Part shown: piece after piece, positions 27,790 through 37,221 of the stretch | Layout: each line of letters begins with the position of its first letter | How positions within the stretch are numbered: position 1 is the first letter of the stretch | Notes under the pieces: generated by a model | What the model was told of the DNA's origin: nothing | Seen by the model: only the letters and a program-made list of their open reading frames with translations | The model's database searches: none | Assembly: GCA_029224905.1 (NCBI GenBank) | Contig: JAQXVL010000186.1 | Coordinates: forward strand, 1 to 38,410 | DNA length: 38,410 bases | DNA from: Bacteroidales bacterium | GTDB taxonomy: Bacteria > Bacteroidota > Bacteroidia > Bacteroidales > Muribaculaceae | Reading direction: 5' to 3' | Translations under genes and position numbers: made by a program

Positions 27790-28239
27790 ATGAAGAAATT
27801 AGTATTGTTGTTTGCGGTAATTTTTGCCTTCAGCGCGTGTGCGCAGACGAAGACCGAAACCGCTACCGAGGAGACTGCAACGGTTGTCGAACCGACGGAG
27901 ATGAACCTTGAAATGTTCACCGAAAAGATATGCGACGTCAACACCAAGACGTGGAAATTCAAAGGCGAACGCCCGGCGGTGATTGACTTTTATGCCACTT
28001 GGTGCGGCCCCTGCCGAGCGCTGTCGCCTCTGGTCGACAAGGCTGCCAACGAATATGCCGGCAAGGTGGATTTCTACAAGGTGGACATCGACAAAGTGCC
28101 CGAATTGGCGCAACTTTTCGGCATTCAGTCTATTCCGGTGCTGCTGTTCATTCCGGTCGACGGCGAGCCGCAAGGTTCGATGGGGCTTATCTCCGACGAC
28201 GAATTGCATCAGCGCATCGACTCGCTGTTGGCAAAATAA
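27790..28239 (+). CDS. Thioredoxin-family lipoprotein
   Basis: Start chosen at MKKLVLLFAVIFAFSACAQT (lipobox FSAC); FYATWCGPCRALSP. Confidence 0.92.
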   Translation: MKKLVLLFAVIFAFSACAQTKTETATEETATVVEPTEMNLEMFTEKICDVNTKTWKFKGERPAVIDFYATWCGPCRALSPLVDKAANEYAGKVDFYKVDIDKVPELAQLFGIQSIPVLLFIPVDGEPQGSMGLISDDELHQRIDSLLAK

Positions 28240-28246
28240 GAGGCTC

Positions 28247-28624
28247 TTAGTCTCTTACGAAGTGCCGTACGAGTAAGAAATTTGTCGGCACGCAGATGGC
28301 AAACACCGGTATCATTGCCAGGCTCTTCGGTACCCCGACGTGAATGAATAGCAGGAGCAATGCCCATTGCAGAACGAAATTGACCACGTGACTCAGCGCA
28401 AAGCCTAACGCCTTGCGTAGGTTCGGGTTTGTCTTGAATGTGAAAAATACCGTCGAAAAGAAGTTGAACACAAAGCTCACCAGGTAGCCGACGACGAAAG
28501 CCGTATTGTGTCCGGTCGCGGAGAGAAGCAGTAGGTAGACGCCATACTGGATAGCCACGGCTGTTGCGCCGACAATGCAGAAGCGCAACGCCTCGCCGAC
28601 GGTTGTTTTCTCTATTTTACCCAT
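28247..28624 (-). CDS. GtrA family membrane protein
   Basis: Start at MGKIEKTTVGEALRFCIVGATAVAIQYGVYLLLL; four TM segments; VVGYLVSFVFNFFSTVFFTFK. Confidence 0.88.
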   Translation of the reverse strand: MGKIEKTTVGEALRFCIVGATAVAIQYGVYLLLLSATGHNTAFVVGYLVSFVFNFFSTVFFTFKTNPNLRKALGFALSHVVNFVLQWALLLLFIHVGVPKSLAMIPVFAICVPTNFLLVRHFVRD

Positions 28625-29211
28625 TTCGGAAAGTCGGAAAGTTGAAGCAATTCGCGGTCGCCTCGGCTGTCGCCATAGGCGTAAAGCACGTAGTCGGCGC
28701 GGTTGGGCTCGCATTCGAGCAGCCGTCGCACTTTCTCCGCGCCGTGGCAGTTTTTCGTGCTGAAGCGTCCCGTAAGATGTCCGTCGACGACTTCTACGCG
28801 AGTCGCCAGCACGCAGTCGGGCTCGACTCCTGCCGACGTGCACCACGGGCGCACCCATTCTTCGATGCTTGCGCTGACGACGTAGGTGCGGTCGCCCTCG
28901 GCAATGTGTCGGCGCAGTGCTTCGACCGTTTCCGTACGCTTTATTTCGTCGACGCGCCGGGCGAACTCTTCGCCGAGACGGCAAAATCGTTCGTATTTCA
29001 TGCCCTTGAAGAAGCACGCAAACAGTTGCTGTTTGGCATACGAATTGCTCACAAGGTGTAGTACGTATGCCGCCAAAACGGGTGAGCAAAGTGCCAATCC
29101 GGCATAGAGTCGACCGCTGCCGCAAGAAAATTTGATGAACTCAAACAGCGTGTCGCGCACGGTGAGCGTGCCGTCGAAGTCGAACGCTGCTACTTTCGGG
29201 CGATTTTCCAT
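28612..29211 (-). CDS. HAD-IB family phosphatase
   Basis: 199 aa; VAAFDFDGTLTVRDTLFEFIKF, YVVSASIEEWVRPW, YAYGDSRGDRELL. Confidence 0.88.
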   Translation of the reverse strand: MENRPKVAAFDFDGTLTVRDTLFEFIKFSCGSGRLYAGLALCSPVLAAYVLHLVSNSYAKQQLFACFFKGMKYERFCRLGEEFARRVDEIKRTETVEALRRHIAEGDRTYVVSASIEEWVRPWCTSAGVEPDCVLATRVEVVDGHLTGRFSTKNCHGAEKVRRLLECEPNRADYVLYAYGDSRGDRELLQLSDFPKWVK

Positions 29212-29223
29212 CTTTGAGGCGTA

Positions 29224-30108
29224 TTAAATGTAAATAATAATCAAGAACGCAACAACCCATCCGGCAAGGCAAACCTGCAAGAATCTGTCGTGGATGAGCA
29301 CCTTCGTCGGGCTGCCGCTGCGGACGTTAACAATCGTAATTTGCAGATAGCGGATGATTCCGGCAAGGACGAATATCGAGGTTAAATAAAGATAATTGCC
29401 CCCCCCCTGGAATCGTGCAACTACGTCGCTGCTAACCGTATACATAATGTAGCACACCATCGTGACGGCAGCCACGAAGCCGATTGCTTGATTCATAAAA
29501 TCGAGATTGTAGGAGGCAACGTTTTTGCGAGGCAGTACTCCCGTTTGTTCGTAGATAGCCACATCGTCGCGGCGTTTGGCAAGTGCCAAAAACAGAGCAA
29601 GCAGGAACGTCATAAGCACAATCCAGTGCGAGATGTAGATGCCTGTGGCAAAGCCGCCGACAAAGATGCGCAGCACGAAGCCGATAGAGATGATAAACAC
29701 ATCGACGATTGCTATTTGCTTGAGCTTCAGGCAGTAGGCAATGTTCATAACGAAGTAGACGCCGATGGCGATGGCAACTTTGTTCCAACCATCGCCGATG
29801 AAATATGCCGATACAAACGAAGCCGCCAAGCAAATTGCGGCAAGTGCCCAACCGGCTGCCGTGCTGACAGCGCCGGAGGCAATGGGGCGGTGGCATTTCT
29901 TGGGATGTCGGCGGTCGGCTTCGACGTCGACAATGTCGTTGATGCAGTAAATGCCGGCGGCAACAAAGCAAAACGCAACGAACGCAAGTAGCGTCGGCAG
30001 AAGGGCATCAGTGTCGAAGAGTTGACCGCTGAAAAACAACGGCAGAAAGACGAATCCGTTTTTCAACCATTGGTGCGGTCTGAGCAGTAGAACGATATTT
30101 CGAATCAT
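29224..30108 (-). CDS. UbiA prenyltransferase superfamily, decaprenyl-phosphate phosphoribosyltransferase (DPPR synthase)-like
   Basis: 294 aa; RPHQWLKNGFVFLPLFFSGQL, YCINDIVDVEADRRHPKKCHRPIASGAVS, KRRDD. Confidence 0.88.
   Translation of the reverse strand: MIRNIVLLLRPHQWLKNGFVFLPLFFSGQLFDTDALLPTLLAFVAFCFVAAGIYCINDIVDVEADRRHPKKCHRPIASGAVSTAAGWALAAICLAASFVSAYFIGDGWNKVAIAIGVYFVMNIAYCLKLKQIAIVDVFIISIGFVLRIFVGGFATGIYISHWIVLMTFLLALFLALAKRRDDVAIYEQTGVLPRKNVASYNLDFMNQAIGFVAAVTMVCYIMYTVSSDVVARFQGGGNYLYLTSIFVLAGIIRYLQITIVNVRSGSPTKVLIHDRFLQVCLAGWVVAFLIIIYI
29399..29407 (-). repeat. Mononucleotide tract: nine G on the coding strand, inside the UbiA-like CDS
   Basis: Plus strand ...aattgCCCCCCCCCtgg...; coding frame CAG GGG GGG GGC. 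Confidence 0.9.
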
Positions 30109-31367
30109 GCTTTAGCGGGTTTTGCGGTTTTCAAATCGAGCCAATACGCAGCCCAGATGATGGCAGCGAAGAAGAATGGATAGTGGTAGCGCGGCGAGAC
30201 GGAGAAAATACACGTCGACAGCGTGCCCAGCAGCAGTAGCAAGAGTAGGTAACCTTTGTCGGTCAGGATGTCTTTGCGCCGCTTGACGACGGCAATGACA
30301 AACATCAGCAGCACGGCGTAGTAGACCACCGACTTGTAGAACATATTCCACACGCGCTTGACAATCGACGCCTTGTCGGCACCGCCGTGGGCGGCTTTGT
30401 CGACAAACCCGTCGCCGCCGATAATCGGGCGTTCGGGCCACGAATCTTCGACATAGAGTCCGGCGAGTTTCATCACGTAGAGCGTGGCAAATCGTCCCGG
30501 GTGCGACTTAATCCACTCGATGGCGCGGGCTTTGCGAATGGAGTCGCGCTCGGCAAACGTGTAGCGCTCAACATCTTTGATGTAGCACGTCGAGGTCGAG
30601 TCGTTGCAGAGCGACGAAGCCACGCCGCCGTAGGCTTTGTCGTTGGCGGTCATTATCAGGTTGATGCCCGACGTGGTCGATTGGTAGACGAAATAGCCCA
30701 TTTGGCGTTGCGCCAACAAGCCGAAACCAATGCTCAGCAGCACGATTGGCGCCAAGAGGGCAACGTAAGATGTCCACCGCGATTTGTGCCGCCAAAAGTA
30801 CAGCAAAATCACCGGAACGAAGATGATAATCAGCGGGCGTACCCAGTTGGCGAATGCCAAAAGCACACCTGCCAAGGCAATCCTACGCAGCCGCGGTTGC
30901 AGCGATAGCGATAGCGCCGTAATCGACAGAAAAAGGAAAGGCACTTCGGTTCCCGCCGGCAGCACGACCATCACATTAGAATACATCAGGCAGAACAGCG
31001 TAACGGCGATGTAGGCTGTGCGTCGGCTGAAAAAGCGGTTCGAAAGATACCATACGTTCCACAGTATGCCGACGTTCATCAGCAAGTTTAGGAAGAAATT
31101 CGCCTTCAGCGTGCCGAACAATTTGAGCTGCAGAATGAAGAAGTTGATAAGTCCGGGAGCCCAAATATATGAGGTGTAGATACTGTCGACGTCGGGATAC
31201 CAAACGCCTTTTTCGAAGCATTCGGTAGCCATTTTTATGTATAGACCCTGGTCGCTACGTTGTGCAACGTCCCAAAACACAACGATAAGCACTACTTGAA
31301 GCAGAAACCACAGAGCCGTAGCTCCGATTGCCGCACGTTTCCAAGTCAATAGAGTTTTTAGTTTCAT
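30105..31367 (-). CDS. GT-C type integral membrane glycosyltransferase (family 39/ArnT-like)
   Basis: 420 aa, multiple TM segments; VVFWDVAQRSDQGLYIKMATECFEKGVWYPD; 4-nt overlap with the UbiA gene. Confidence 0.72.
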   Translation of the reverse strand: MKLKTLLTWKRAAIGATALWFLLQVVLIVVFWDVAQRSDQGLYIKMATECFEKGVWYPDVDSIYTSYIWAPGLINFFILQLKLFGTLKANFFLNLLMNVGILWNVWYLSNRFFSRRTAYIAVTLFCLMYSNVMVVLPAGTEVPFLFLSITALSLSLQPRLRRIALAGVLLAFANWVRPLIIIFVPVILLYFWRHKSRWTSYVALLAPIVLLSIGFGLLAQRQMGYFVYQSTTSGINLIMTANDKAYGGVASSLCNDSTSTCYIKDVERYTFAERDSIRKARAIEWIKSHPGRFATLYVMKLAGLYVEDSWPERPIIGGDGFVDKAAHGGADKASIVKRVWNMFYKSVVYYAVLLMFVIAVVKRRKDILTDKGYLLLLLLLGTLSTCIFSVSPRYHYPFFFAAIIWAAYWLDLKTAKPAKA

Positions 31368-31386
31368 TGTCGCTGTTTCTTTTGGG

Positions 31387-31394
31387 CAAAGATA
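31387..31394 (-). promoter_or_regulatory. -7 element TATCTTTG for the GT-C/UbiA/HAD/GtrA operon
   Basis: CAAAGATA on plus, 20 nt upstream of the start codon. Confidence 0.5.
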
Positions 31395-31457
31395 GTGTAA
31401 AATAATCGTATAACGAGCAAAAACATAGAAATTAAGTTATATTGGTAGGTCTAATAG

Positions 31458-31487
31458 TTGAATAAACAATAATTTTTCGTATTTTTG
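31458..31487 (+). promoter_or_regulatory. speA promoter
   Basis: TTG at 31458-31460, 19-nt spacer, TAttTTTG at 31480-31487. Confidence 0.75.
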
Positions 31488-31533
31488 CGAAAATTTACTT
31501 ACACTAACCACCAAAACGAAGATACTAAGAAAA

Positions 31534-33429
31534 ATGAGAAAATGGCGTGTAGAAGATAGTGCAGAACTCTACAACATCAACGGTTGGGGTCTGAAATATT
31601 TCTCTATAAACGACAAAGGTCATGTGCAAGTGACCCCACGTGAAGACTATGCTCCGGTCGATTTGAAGGAGCTGATGGACGAACTGCAGGTGCGCGACAT
31701 CACTGCGCCGGTGCTGCTGCGTTTTCCCGACATTTTGGACAACCGCATTGAGAAAATTTCGCGATGCTTCGGGCAAGCCGCCGGCGAATATGGCTACAAG
31801 GCGCAAAACTTTATCATTTATCCGATAAAGGTCAACCAGATGCGCCAGGTGGTCGAAGAAATTGTCAGCCACGGACGTAAGTTCAACATCGGTCTTGAAG
31901 CGGGGTCGAAGCCGGAATTGCATGCCGTGCTGGCTACCAACATCGACGAAAGTAGTCTGATAATCTGTAACGGTTATAAAGACGAAAACTATATAGAATT
32001 GGCATTGTTGGCTCAGAAGATGGGTCGACGGATATATATCGTTGTAGAGAAGCTCAACGAACTGCGCCTGATAGCGACGCTTGCCAAGCGCTTGGGCGTG
32101 CGTCCCAACGTGGGAATTCGCATCAAACTGTCGAGCTCCGGTAGCGGAAAGTGGGAAGAGTCGGGCGGCGACCAAAGTAAGTTCGGACTTAACTCCAGCG
32201 AACTGCTCGAAGCCCTCGAGATTCTCGAAAAGCAAAAGATGACCGACTGCCTCAAACTTATCCACTTCCACATTGGCAGCCAAATCACTAAGATACGCCG
32301 CATCAAGAATGCACTTCGTGAGGCGACGCAATTTTATGTGCAACTCACGAAGATGGGCTTCGATATCGACTTTATCGACATCGGCGGCGGCTTGGGCGTC
32401 GACTACGACGGCACGCGCAGCAGCGCCAGCGAGAGCAGCATGAACTATTCCATCCAGGAGTATGCCAACGACGCAGTTTCAGCGCTCGTCGACGTCTGCG
32501 AGAAGAACGGCATCAAACAGCCGAACATCATCACCGAGTCGGGGCGCTCGCTCTCGGCTCACCATTCGCTGCTCATCTTTGAAGCTCTCGAAACCACGCA
32601 GTTGCCAATCTGGAACGACAACGAAGAGGTTGCCGCCGACGACCATGAATTGGCTCGCGAGCTCTACGACATCTGGGACAAACTCAACCAACAGCGCTTG
32701 CTCGAAAGTTGGCACGACGCACTGCAGATTCGCGAAGAGGCGCTCGACCTGTTCAGCCTCGGCATGCTCGACCTGCGTACGCGTGCGCAAATCGAAAAGC
32801 TGTTTTGGTCGGTTGCACGCGACGTCAACGACCTGGCGCGCGGCATGAAGCATGTGCCCGACGAATTGAAGATTTCGAAGATGTTGCCCGACAAATATTT
32901 CTGCAACTTCTCACTCTTCCAATCGTTGCCCGACTCGTGGGCTATCGACCAAATGTTCCCGATAATGCCCATCGCACGGCTCGACGAAAAGCCGACGCGC
33001 ACGGCAACTATTCAAGACATCACTTGCGACAGCGACGGCAAGATATGCAACTTCATCAGCGACCACGGCGTGTCGAATGCGTTGCCAATCCATCCGCTGC
33101 GCGGCAACGAGTCGTACTATATCGGCGTGTTCCTCGTCGGCGCTTATCAAGAGATCTTGGGCGATATGCACAACCTCTTCGGCGACACTACGGCGGTGCA
33201 CATCAGCGTCTATGCCGACCGCTACGAGATTGACCAAATCATCGATGGCGAAACGGTTGCCGAGGTGCTCGACTATGTGCAGTACAATCCCAAAAAGTTG
33301 GTGCGCAACGTCGAAACGTGGGTTACTCAGTCGATGAAAAAAGGCAAAATTACGCCCGAAGAAGGTCGCGAGTTCTTGAGCAACTATCGCTCAGGACTTT
33401 ACGGATATACCTATCTCGAAAAAGACTGA
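31534..33429 (+). CDS. speA: Biosynthetic arginine decarboxylase
   Basis: 631 aa MRKWRVEDSAELYNINGWGLKYFSINDKGHVQV; FIIYPIKVNQMRQVVEEI; LIHFHIGSQITKIRRIK; DIGGGLGVDYDGT. Confidence 0.96.
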   Translation: MRKWRVEDSAELYNINGWGLKYFSINDKGHVQVTPREDYAPVDLKELMDELQVRDITAPVLLRFPDILDNRIEKISRCFGQAAGEYGYKAQNFIIYPIKVNQMRQVVEEIVSHGRKFNIGLEAGSKPELHAVLATNIDESSLIICNGYKDENYIELALLAQKMGRRIYIVVEKLNELRLIATLAKRLGVRPNVGIRIKLSSSGSGKWEESGGDQSKFGLNSSELLEALEILEKQKMTDCLKLIHFHIGSQITKIRRIKNALREATQFYVQLTKMGFDIDFIDIGGGLGVDYDGTRSSASESSMNYSIQEYANDAVSALVDVCEKNGIKQPNIITESGRSLSAHHSLLIFEALETTQLPIWNDNEEVAADDHELARELYDIWDKLNQQRLLESWHDALQIREEALDLFSLGMLDLRTRAQIEKLFWSVARDVNDLARGMKHVPDELKISKMLPDKYFCNFSLFQSLPDSWAIDQMFPIMPIARLDEKPTRTATIQDITCDSDGKICNFISDHGVSNALPIHPLRGNESYYIGVFLVGAYQEILGDMHNLFGDTTAVHISVYADRYEIDQIIDGETVAEVLDYVQYNPKKLVRNVETWVTQSMKKGKITPEEGREFLSNYRSGLYGYTYLEKD

Positions 33430-33436
33430 TTGCCGT

Positions 33437-34183
33437 ATGCCTCGCTACTTCCTCCACCTGGCATACAACGGAGCGGACTACCACGGCTGGCAGTCGCAGC
33501 CTAATGCCGTAACCGTGCAGGAGACCGTGGAGAAGGCGCTCTCGAAGGTGCTGCGGCGGCAAGTGGCAATCGTCGGCGCCGGACGTACCGACACCGGTGT
33601 CAACGCGCGCTCGATGTATGCCCACTTCGACGTCGACGACGAAATCGCCGACCCGCGCCGACTCATTGCCGCGCTCAACAGCCTCGTGGGGCGCGACATC
33701 GCAGTCTACGGCATTCGACGCGTTGCTGACGATGCTCATGCGCGGTTCGACGCCGTAGCGAGAACATATAAGTATTTTATAACCACTCATAAGTCGCCGT
33801 TCGACTATCACTTTGCGTGGAATCCGCCGTATCCGCTCGACGTCGACGCTATGAACGCCGCGGCGGCACGACTGGCGGACTACATTGACTTTACCAGTTT
33901 TTCGAAACTTCATACCGACGTGGCAACCAACAATTGCCGCATCTACGAAGCGCAGTGGACCGCCGAAGGCGACAGACTGACCTTTACCATCAAAGCAGAC
34001 CGCTTTTTGCGAAATATGGTTCGCGCCATCGTCGGCACGCTTGTCGACGTGGGGCGCGGAAAAACGTCGGTCGACGAGTTTTGTCGCATCATAGAGCGCA
34101 AAGACCGCTGTGCGGCAGGTGCTTCCGTGCCGGGTAATGCGCTGTTTCTCTGGCAAGTGGATTACCCTTACGAGGTTGATTGA
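33437..34183 (+). CDS. truA: tRNA pseudouridine(38-40) synthase
   Basis: 248 aa; LAYNGADYHGWQSQPNAVTVQE, VGAGRTDTGVNA, RFLRNMVRAIVGTLVDVGRG. Confidence 0.96.
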   Translation: MPRYFLHLAYNGADYHGWQSQPNAVTVQETVEKALSKVLRRQVAIVGAGRTDTGVNARSMYAHFDVDDEIADPRRLIAALNSLVGRDIAVYGIRRVADDAHARFDAVARTYKYFITTHKSPFDYHFAWNPPYPLDVDAMNAAAARLADYIDFTSFSKLHTDVATNNCRIYEAQWTAEGDRLTFTIKADRFLRNMVRAIVGTLVDVGRGKTSVDEFCRIIERKDRCAAGASVPGNALFLWQVDYPYEVD

Positions 34184-34197
34184 TTTTGAAAATAGCG

Positions 34198-35649
34198 ATG
34201 AAAAAATTCATATTTGTCATACTGACTATCGTCGCTGCCGTACTGACGGCATCGGCTGTCGACTTCAGCGGCTCGAAGGATGCAATCAAGCGGTTTTGCA
34301 CGGCGCGAGGCATGACGCGTGCCCACGTCGGGCTGTGCGTCATGGACTTGCAAACCGGCGAACTGAAGGTGGCATATTGCGAGCGCGATTCGTTCATTCC
34401 GGCGTCGGTCACCAAACTTGTAACGTCGGCAACGACGATGAAAGCGCAGCCCGACGGCTTTTCGTTTATCACCACCGTAGCCTGCCGCGGGAGCATCGAC
34501 GACAACGGCACGTTGAAAGGCGATTTGGTCGTTCGCGCAAGTCTCGACCCGACCGTCGAGTCGCGGTTCTTCAAGGAGCATCCGTCGTTTATTGCCGGGT
34601 GTCTGCGCGCCGTCAAGCGCTGCGGCATCAAGAAAATCGAAGGGCGTGTGGTGGTCGACAACACCATCTATCGCGAAAATCCCGTGCCCGACGCGTGGGA
34701 AGACCCTGACGTTGCCGAAGACTATGGCGCCGGGCTCTTTGCTCTGAATTATGCCGATAACCAGGCGCTGCTTAAGTTCGAAACCACTGCTGACAGCCTT
34801 CGCTTGGTCGAAGTTATGCCGAAGTACGCCTTCGGAGCACTCGACAATCGTGCGCGAATCGTCAGTGCCAAGTCAGCCGCAGGACTGCGTTTCTTCCGTA
34901 AGAAGAACAGCGAAACCCTGCGCATCAGCGGCTCGATGTCGCGCCGAAATAAGCCTTATACCTACCGCACGACGATGAGCGACGCCCACCGCGCGTTCGT
35001 CAATGCGTTGACCGACTCGCTCGCGGCACACGGCGTGGAAGTCGAAGGTCACAATCACGAGCGACATCATGGCGAGGAAACGATAATGTTCTATTCGTCG
35101 CCGTTGCTCGACGACATCGTCAAGTCGTTGCTCTATCGCAGCGATAATATGTTTGCCGAGGCTATTCTGCGCGGCAATTCCGTCGGATTCAACAAAACCA
35201 TAACGCGCAAACACAGCCTGAAAAAGGAGCGGCACATTCTCAAAGAGTGGGACGTCGACCTTCGCCACGTCAACCTCTACGACGGTTCCGGGCTTTCGCG
35301 GTCGAACCATTTCACGCCGGTTTTCCTTGCCTCGACGCTACGAGCCGCCTACCTCGACCCGAAATTGGGTAAGCGTTTCAGTGCGTTGCTCCCGGTGTGC
35401 GGACGCGACGGTACTGTGCGGCGTCTGCTCAAAGACACGCGGCTCGACGGCCGTATTGCGCTCAAATCGGGCAGTATGAACGCCGTTCAGAGCTATGCCG
35501 GATACTTCCCCGCCGACGAGCCTCGCTATGCCGTGGTTTTGATGGCTAACAAGTTTACTTGCTCGCATAGCGACATACGTAAACTTATCGAAACGCTTCT
35601 GCTCGGCGTCCTTGCCGAGTCCCCCGCTGACGAATCGAACGAATCTTAG
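34198..35649 (+). CDS. dacB: D-alanyl-D-alanine carboxypeptidase/endopeptidase (PBP4 family)
   Basis: Start at MKKFIFVILTIVAAVLTASA; PASVTKLVTSATTM (SxxK), LLYRSDNMFAEAILR (SxN), GRIALKSGSMNAVQSYAGY (KSG). Confidence 0.94.
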   Translation: MKKFIFVILTIVAAVLTASAVDFSGSKDAIKRFCTARGMTRAHVGLCVMDLQTGELKVAYCERDSFIPASVTKLVTSATTMKAQPDGFSFITTVACRGSIDDNGTLKGDLVVRASLDPTVESRFFKEHPSFIAGCLRAVKRCGIKKIEGRVVVDNTIYRENPVPDAWEDPDVAEDYGAGLFALNYADNQALLKFETTADSLRLVEVMPKYAFGALDNRARIVSAKSAAGLRFFRKKNSETLRISGSMSRRNKPYTYRTTMSDAHRAFVNALTDSLAAHGVEVEGHNHERHHGEETIMFYSSPLLDDIVKSLLYRSDNMFAEAILRGNSVGFNKTITRKHSLKKERHILKEWDVDLRHVNLYDGSGLSRSNHFTPVFLASTLRAAYLDPKLGKRFSALLPVCGRDGTVRRLLKDTRLDGRIALKSGSMNAVQSYAGYFPADEPRYAVVLMANKFTCSHSDIRKLIETLLLGVLAESPADESNES

Positions 35650-35713
35650 CGCAAATTGTTTGTTTATTATAATTTTTTGTGTACGTTTGCAATAATAAAA
35701 TACTCCACGGCTT

Positions 35714-36466
35714 ATGGATGAGATAAAATCAATGCTTCGCGAAGTGCTCGAATTGGAAGGACTTCTGATGGTCGCTGATTCTCGCGGCGACGAAACGCCC
35801 GACGCGGTTTTTACGTTAATCAGGGAGAAAGTTGAACAACTCCGTGCGGTGTGCGATTGTCTGCCCGAAGAATTGTCCGAGGATGCGGAAGACGAAGAAT
35901 TGCCGGTCGAACCGCTCGCCGATGTGCCCGCTGAGGAAACTCCGGTTGAAGAAACTCTTGTTGAAGAACCGATTGAAGAAGAAATCGTAGACGAAGAACC
36001 CGAACCCGAAATCGAGCCCGAAGTTGAAGAAGTAATAGAAATCGAGGAAGAGCCGGAGCCGGAAATCGAAGTAGTGCCGGAACCCGAAATCGAGGAAGAA
36101 CCCGCGCCGGAGCCTGTCGAGGAAGTCCCCGAGCCGGAAGAAGTTCCCGAAATCGAAGAGGAAATCGAGGAGGAAATTGCAGACGAGCCCGTTGAGGAGA
36201 AAACAATTACCCTCGATGAAGCGTTTATACGTAATAAGGCGAAAGACCTCAAGAGTGCGTTCTCGCTCAACGACACCTTCCGCTTCCGCCGCGAACTCTT
36301 CGGCAACAGCGCTGCTGATATGAACGATGCCATCGATTTGGTTAACGCTATGAACAGCTACGACGAAGCCGAAGACTACTTTATCAACGACCTTGGCTGG
36401 GATGCCGAGTCGGACGAAGTTAGAGAGTTTATGGAGATTATCCGTAACCATTTTATTGCAGAATGA
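35714..36466 (+). CDS. Conserved hypothetical protein with long Glu/Pro/Val/Ile-rich acidic linker
   Basis: 250 aa; low-complexity EPEIEPEVEEVIEIEEEPEPEIEVVPEPEIEEEP...; ordered C-term KDLKSAFSLNDTFRFRRELFGNSAADMNDAIDLVNAM. Confidence 0.85.
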   Translation: MDEIKSMLREVLELEGLLMVADSRGDETPDAVFTLIREKVEQLRAVCDCLPEELSEDAEDEELPVEPLADVPAEETPVEETLVEEPIEEEIVDEEPEPEIEPEVEEVIEIEEEPEPEIEVVPEPEIEEEPAPEPVEEVPEPEEVPEIEEEIEEEIADEPVEEKTITLDEAFIRNKAKDLKSAFSLNDTFRFRRELFGNSAADMNDAIDLVNAMNSYDEAEDYFINDLGWDAESDEVREFMEIIRNHFIAE

Positions 36467-37221
36467 CCGAACGCAACAAAATAACACGAGGTGTGCTCTA
36501 TGTCGTACCCACGCCGGTGGGCAATATGGACGACATGACTTTTCGCGCAATCAACGTGCTGAAGTCGGTCGACACGATTCTCGCCGAAGACACCCGCACG
36601 AGCGCCACGCTGTTGCGCCATTTCGACATAAAAGCACGTTTGGAGAGTCATCATAAGTTTAACGAGCACGAGACGTCGGCGGGCATTGTCGCTCGACTCA
36701 AATCGGGCGAATCGATAGCGCTGATTTCCGATGCGGGCACGCCCGGAATTTCCGACCCGGGATTTATGCTGTCACGCGAGTGCCGCAATCAGGGCGTTGA
36801 GGTGCAGTGCCTGCCGGGCGCTACGGCATTCGTTCCCGCGCTCGTCGACTCCGGACTGCCCTGCGACAAATTCTGCTTCGAAGGGTTTCTTCCGCAGAAA
36901 AAGGGTAGGGCAACGCGAATAGCGCAACTCGCCGAAGAACCGCGTACGACGGTAATCTACGAGAGTCCGTTGAGGCTACTCAAAACGCTTCAGCAACTTG
37001 CCGAGGTGTTTGGCGTCGACCGCGATGCCGCCGTTTGCCGCGAAATCTCCAAACTTCACGAGACCGTCCATCGCGGCACGCTTGGCGAACTCGTCGACGT
37101 GTTTGCCGCAACCGAGCCGCGCGGCGAAATCGTGCTCATCGTTGCCGGTAAGCCGCAGCAACAGCAGAAAAAAGTTGACAAATACGCTCAATTTAAAACC
37201 AATAAAAAACCCGAAATATGA
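36463..37221 (+). CDS. rsmI: 16S rRNA (cytidine(1402)-2'-O)-methyltransferase
   Basis: 252 aa; LYVVPTPVGNMDDMTFRAINVLKSVDTILAEDTR; ALISDAGTPGISDPG. Confidence 0.95.
   Translation: MTERNKITRGVLYVVPTPVGNMDDMTFRAINVLKSVDTILAEDTRTSATLLRHFDIKARLESHHKFNEHETSAGIVARLKSGESIALISDAGTPGISDPGFMLSRECRNQGVEVQCLPGATAFVPALVDSGLPCDKFCFEGFLPQKKGRATRIAQLAEEPRTTVIYESPLRLLKTLQQLAEVFGVDRDAAVCREISKLHETVHRGTLGELVDVFAATEPRGEIVLIVAGKPQQQQKKVDKYAQFKTNKKPEI

Noticed and set aside
35338-36333. 331-aa Ser/Gly-rich collagen-like ORF on the minus strand
   Set aside because: Antisense artefact of the Glu/Pro repeat region of the 35714-36466 gene
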